From NCBI GenBank assembly GCA_012518765.1, contig JAAYRN010000277.1, positions 1-6,580 on the forward strand: a DNA stretch of 6,580 bases, read 5' to 3'. Source of the stretch: Bacteroidales bacterium. GTDB taxonomy: Bacteria; Bacteroidota; Bacteroidia; Bacteroidales; WCHB1-69. Below are positions 6,356-6,580 of the stretch, one piece after another. Under the pieces are notes generated by a model, which was not told the DNA's origin, searched no databases, and saw only the letters and a list, made by a program, of their open reading frames with translations. Position numbers and translations under genes: made by a program. How positions within the stretch are numbered: the stretch's first letter is position 1; every line of letters starts with the position of its first letter.

Positions 6356-6580
6356 TTATTTCTCAATATCGAAAGCTTTAATAATTGACCAATTGGAGCT
6401 ATTATAACCAGTTGTCTTATTTTGGAAATAATTTATCATTTTTTGTTTTTCTGTACTATCTTTAATAGTTTCAATGTAAGCATAAATTTGCTCCCATGTA
6501 ATGCGAAAAAATCTCCTTCTATCATTTTGAATTATATGTTTACCAAATTCAGATTCAATATCATGTTCTTTAGATTGCAC
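6356..6580 (-). CDS. Hypothetical protein, C-terminal part, convergent with the operon
   Basis: An open minus-strand frame runs from the right edge to a TAA at 6358-6356, giving 74 residues. The GTG at the very edge is probably an internal Val, so the start is most likely outside the window. The protein is hydrophilic, with basic and aromatic clusters (RRRFFRITWEQIYAYI, then a Lys/Gln-rich stretch and YFQNKTTGY). No catalytic motif, signal peptide or membrane segment is seen. The aromatic-rich TWEQIYAYI end faintly recalls C-termini of nuclease-like or defence-associated proteins, but that is only an impression and no family is assigned. It lies beyond the operon terminator on the opposite strand and is probably unrelated to hydrogen metabolism. 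Confidence 0.55.
   Translation of the reverse strand: MQSKEHDIESEFGKHIIQNDRRRFFRITWEQIYAYIETIKDSTEKQKMINYFQNKTTGYNSSNWSIIKAFDIEK

Noticed and set aside
1..6580. CRISPR arrays, tRNA/rRNA genes, insertion sequences and hydEFG maturation genes
   Set aside because: I looked for these and saw none; there are no spaced direct repeats, tRNA-like folds, transposase motifs or maturase genes in the window.

Overview
The window is AT-rich and looks like chromosomal DNA of a strictly anaerobic, hydrogen-metabolising bacterium. Starts are preceded by A/T-rich sequence and mostly lack a Shine-Dalgarno motif, and the proteins are Lys/Ile/Asn-rich. This fits an anaerobic member of the Bacteroidota, but the assignment is inferred from composition and gene style only.

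Layout. Bases 1-6206 hold five tightly spaced plus-strand genes (gaps of 14, 21, 27 and 12 bases), almost certainly one operon. (1) The C-terminal 289 residues of a HydB/HndC (NuoF-like) flavin/Fe-S subunit, cut by the left edge. (2) A complete 574-residue group A [FeFe]-hydrogenase catalytic subunit, HydA. (3) A 663-residue fusion of a bis-[4Fe-4S] ferredoxin domain, a divergent H-cluster domain, a further 4Fe-4S domain and a histidine kinase. (4) A 132-residue stand-alone receiver protein. (5) A 381-residue receiver-histidine kinase protein. An 18-bp perfect palindrome follows the last stop, then a strong intrinsic terminator at 6251-6291. A convergent minus-strand gene of unknown function enters from the right edge (6356-6580).

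How they fit together. HydB and HydA would form the core of a cytoplasmic NAD(P)H-linked, possibly electron-bifurcating hydrogenase; the NuoE-like HydC subunit is presumably just upstream. HydA keeps the four H-cluster cysteines and the whole proton-transfer chain known from the Clostridium pasteurianum enzyme CpI. The third protein keeps the four H-cluster cysteines and the L2 Lys and Glu, but every recognised proton-relay position is changed. That is what a sensor, rather than a catalyst, should look like. Its FeS domain runs directly into the kinase dimerisation helix with no PAS domain. The two downstream proteins supply receiver and second-kinase modules, but nothing in the window has a DNA-binding output.

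The most interesting point is this compact candidate H2- or redox-sensing phosphorelay, encoded together with the hydrogenase it probably monitors. H-cluster sensory proteins (HydS-like) are known in general; the direct kinase fusion plus receiver-only and receiver-kinase partners is what deserves attention.
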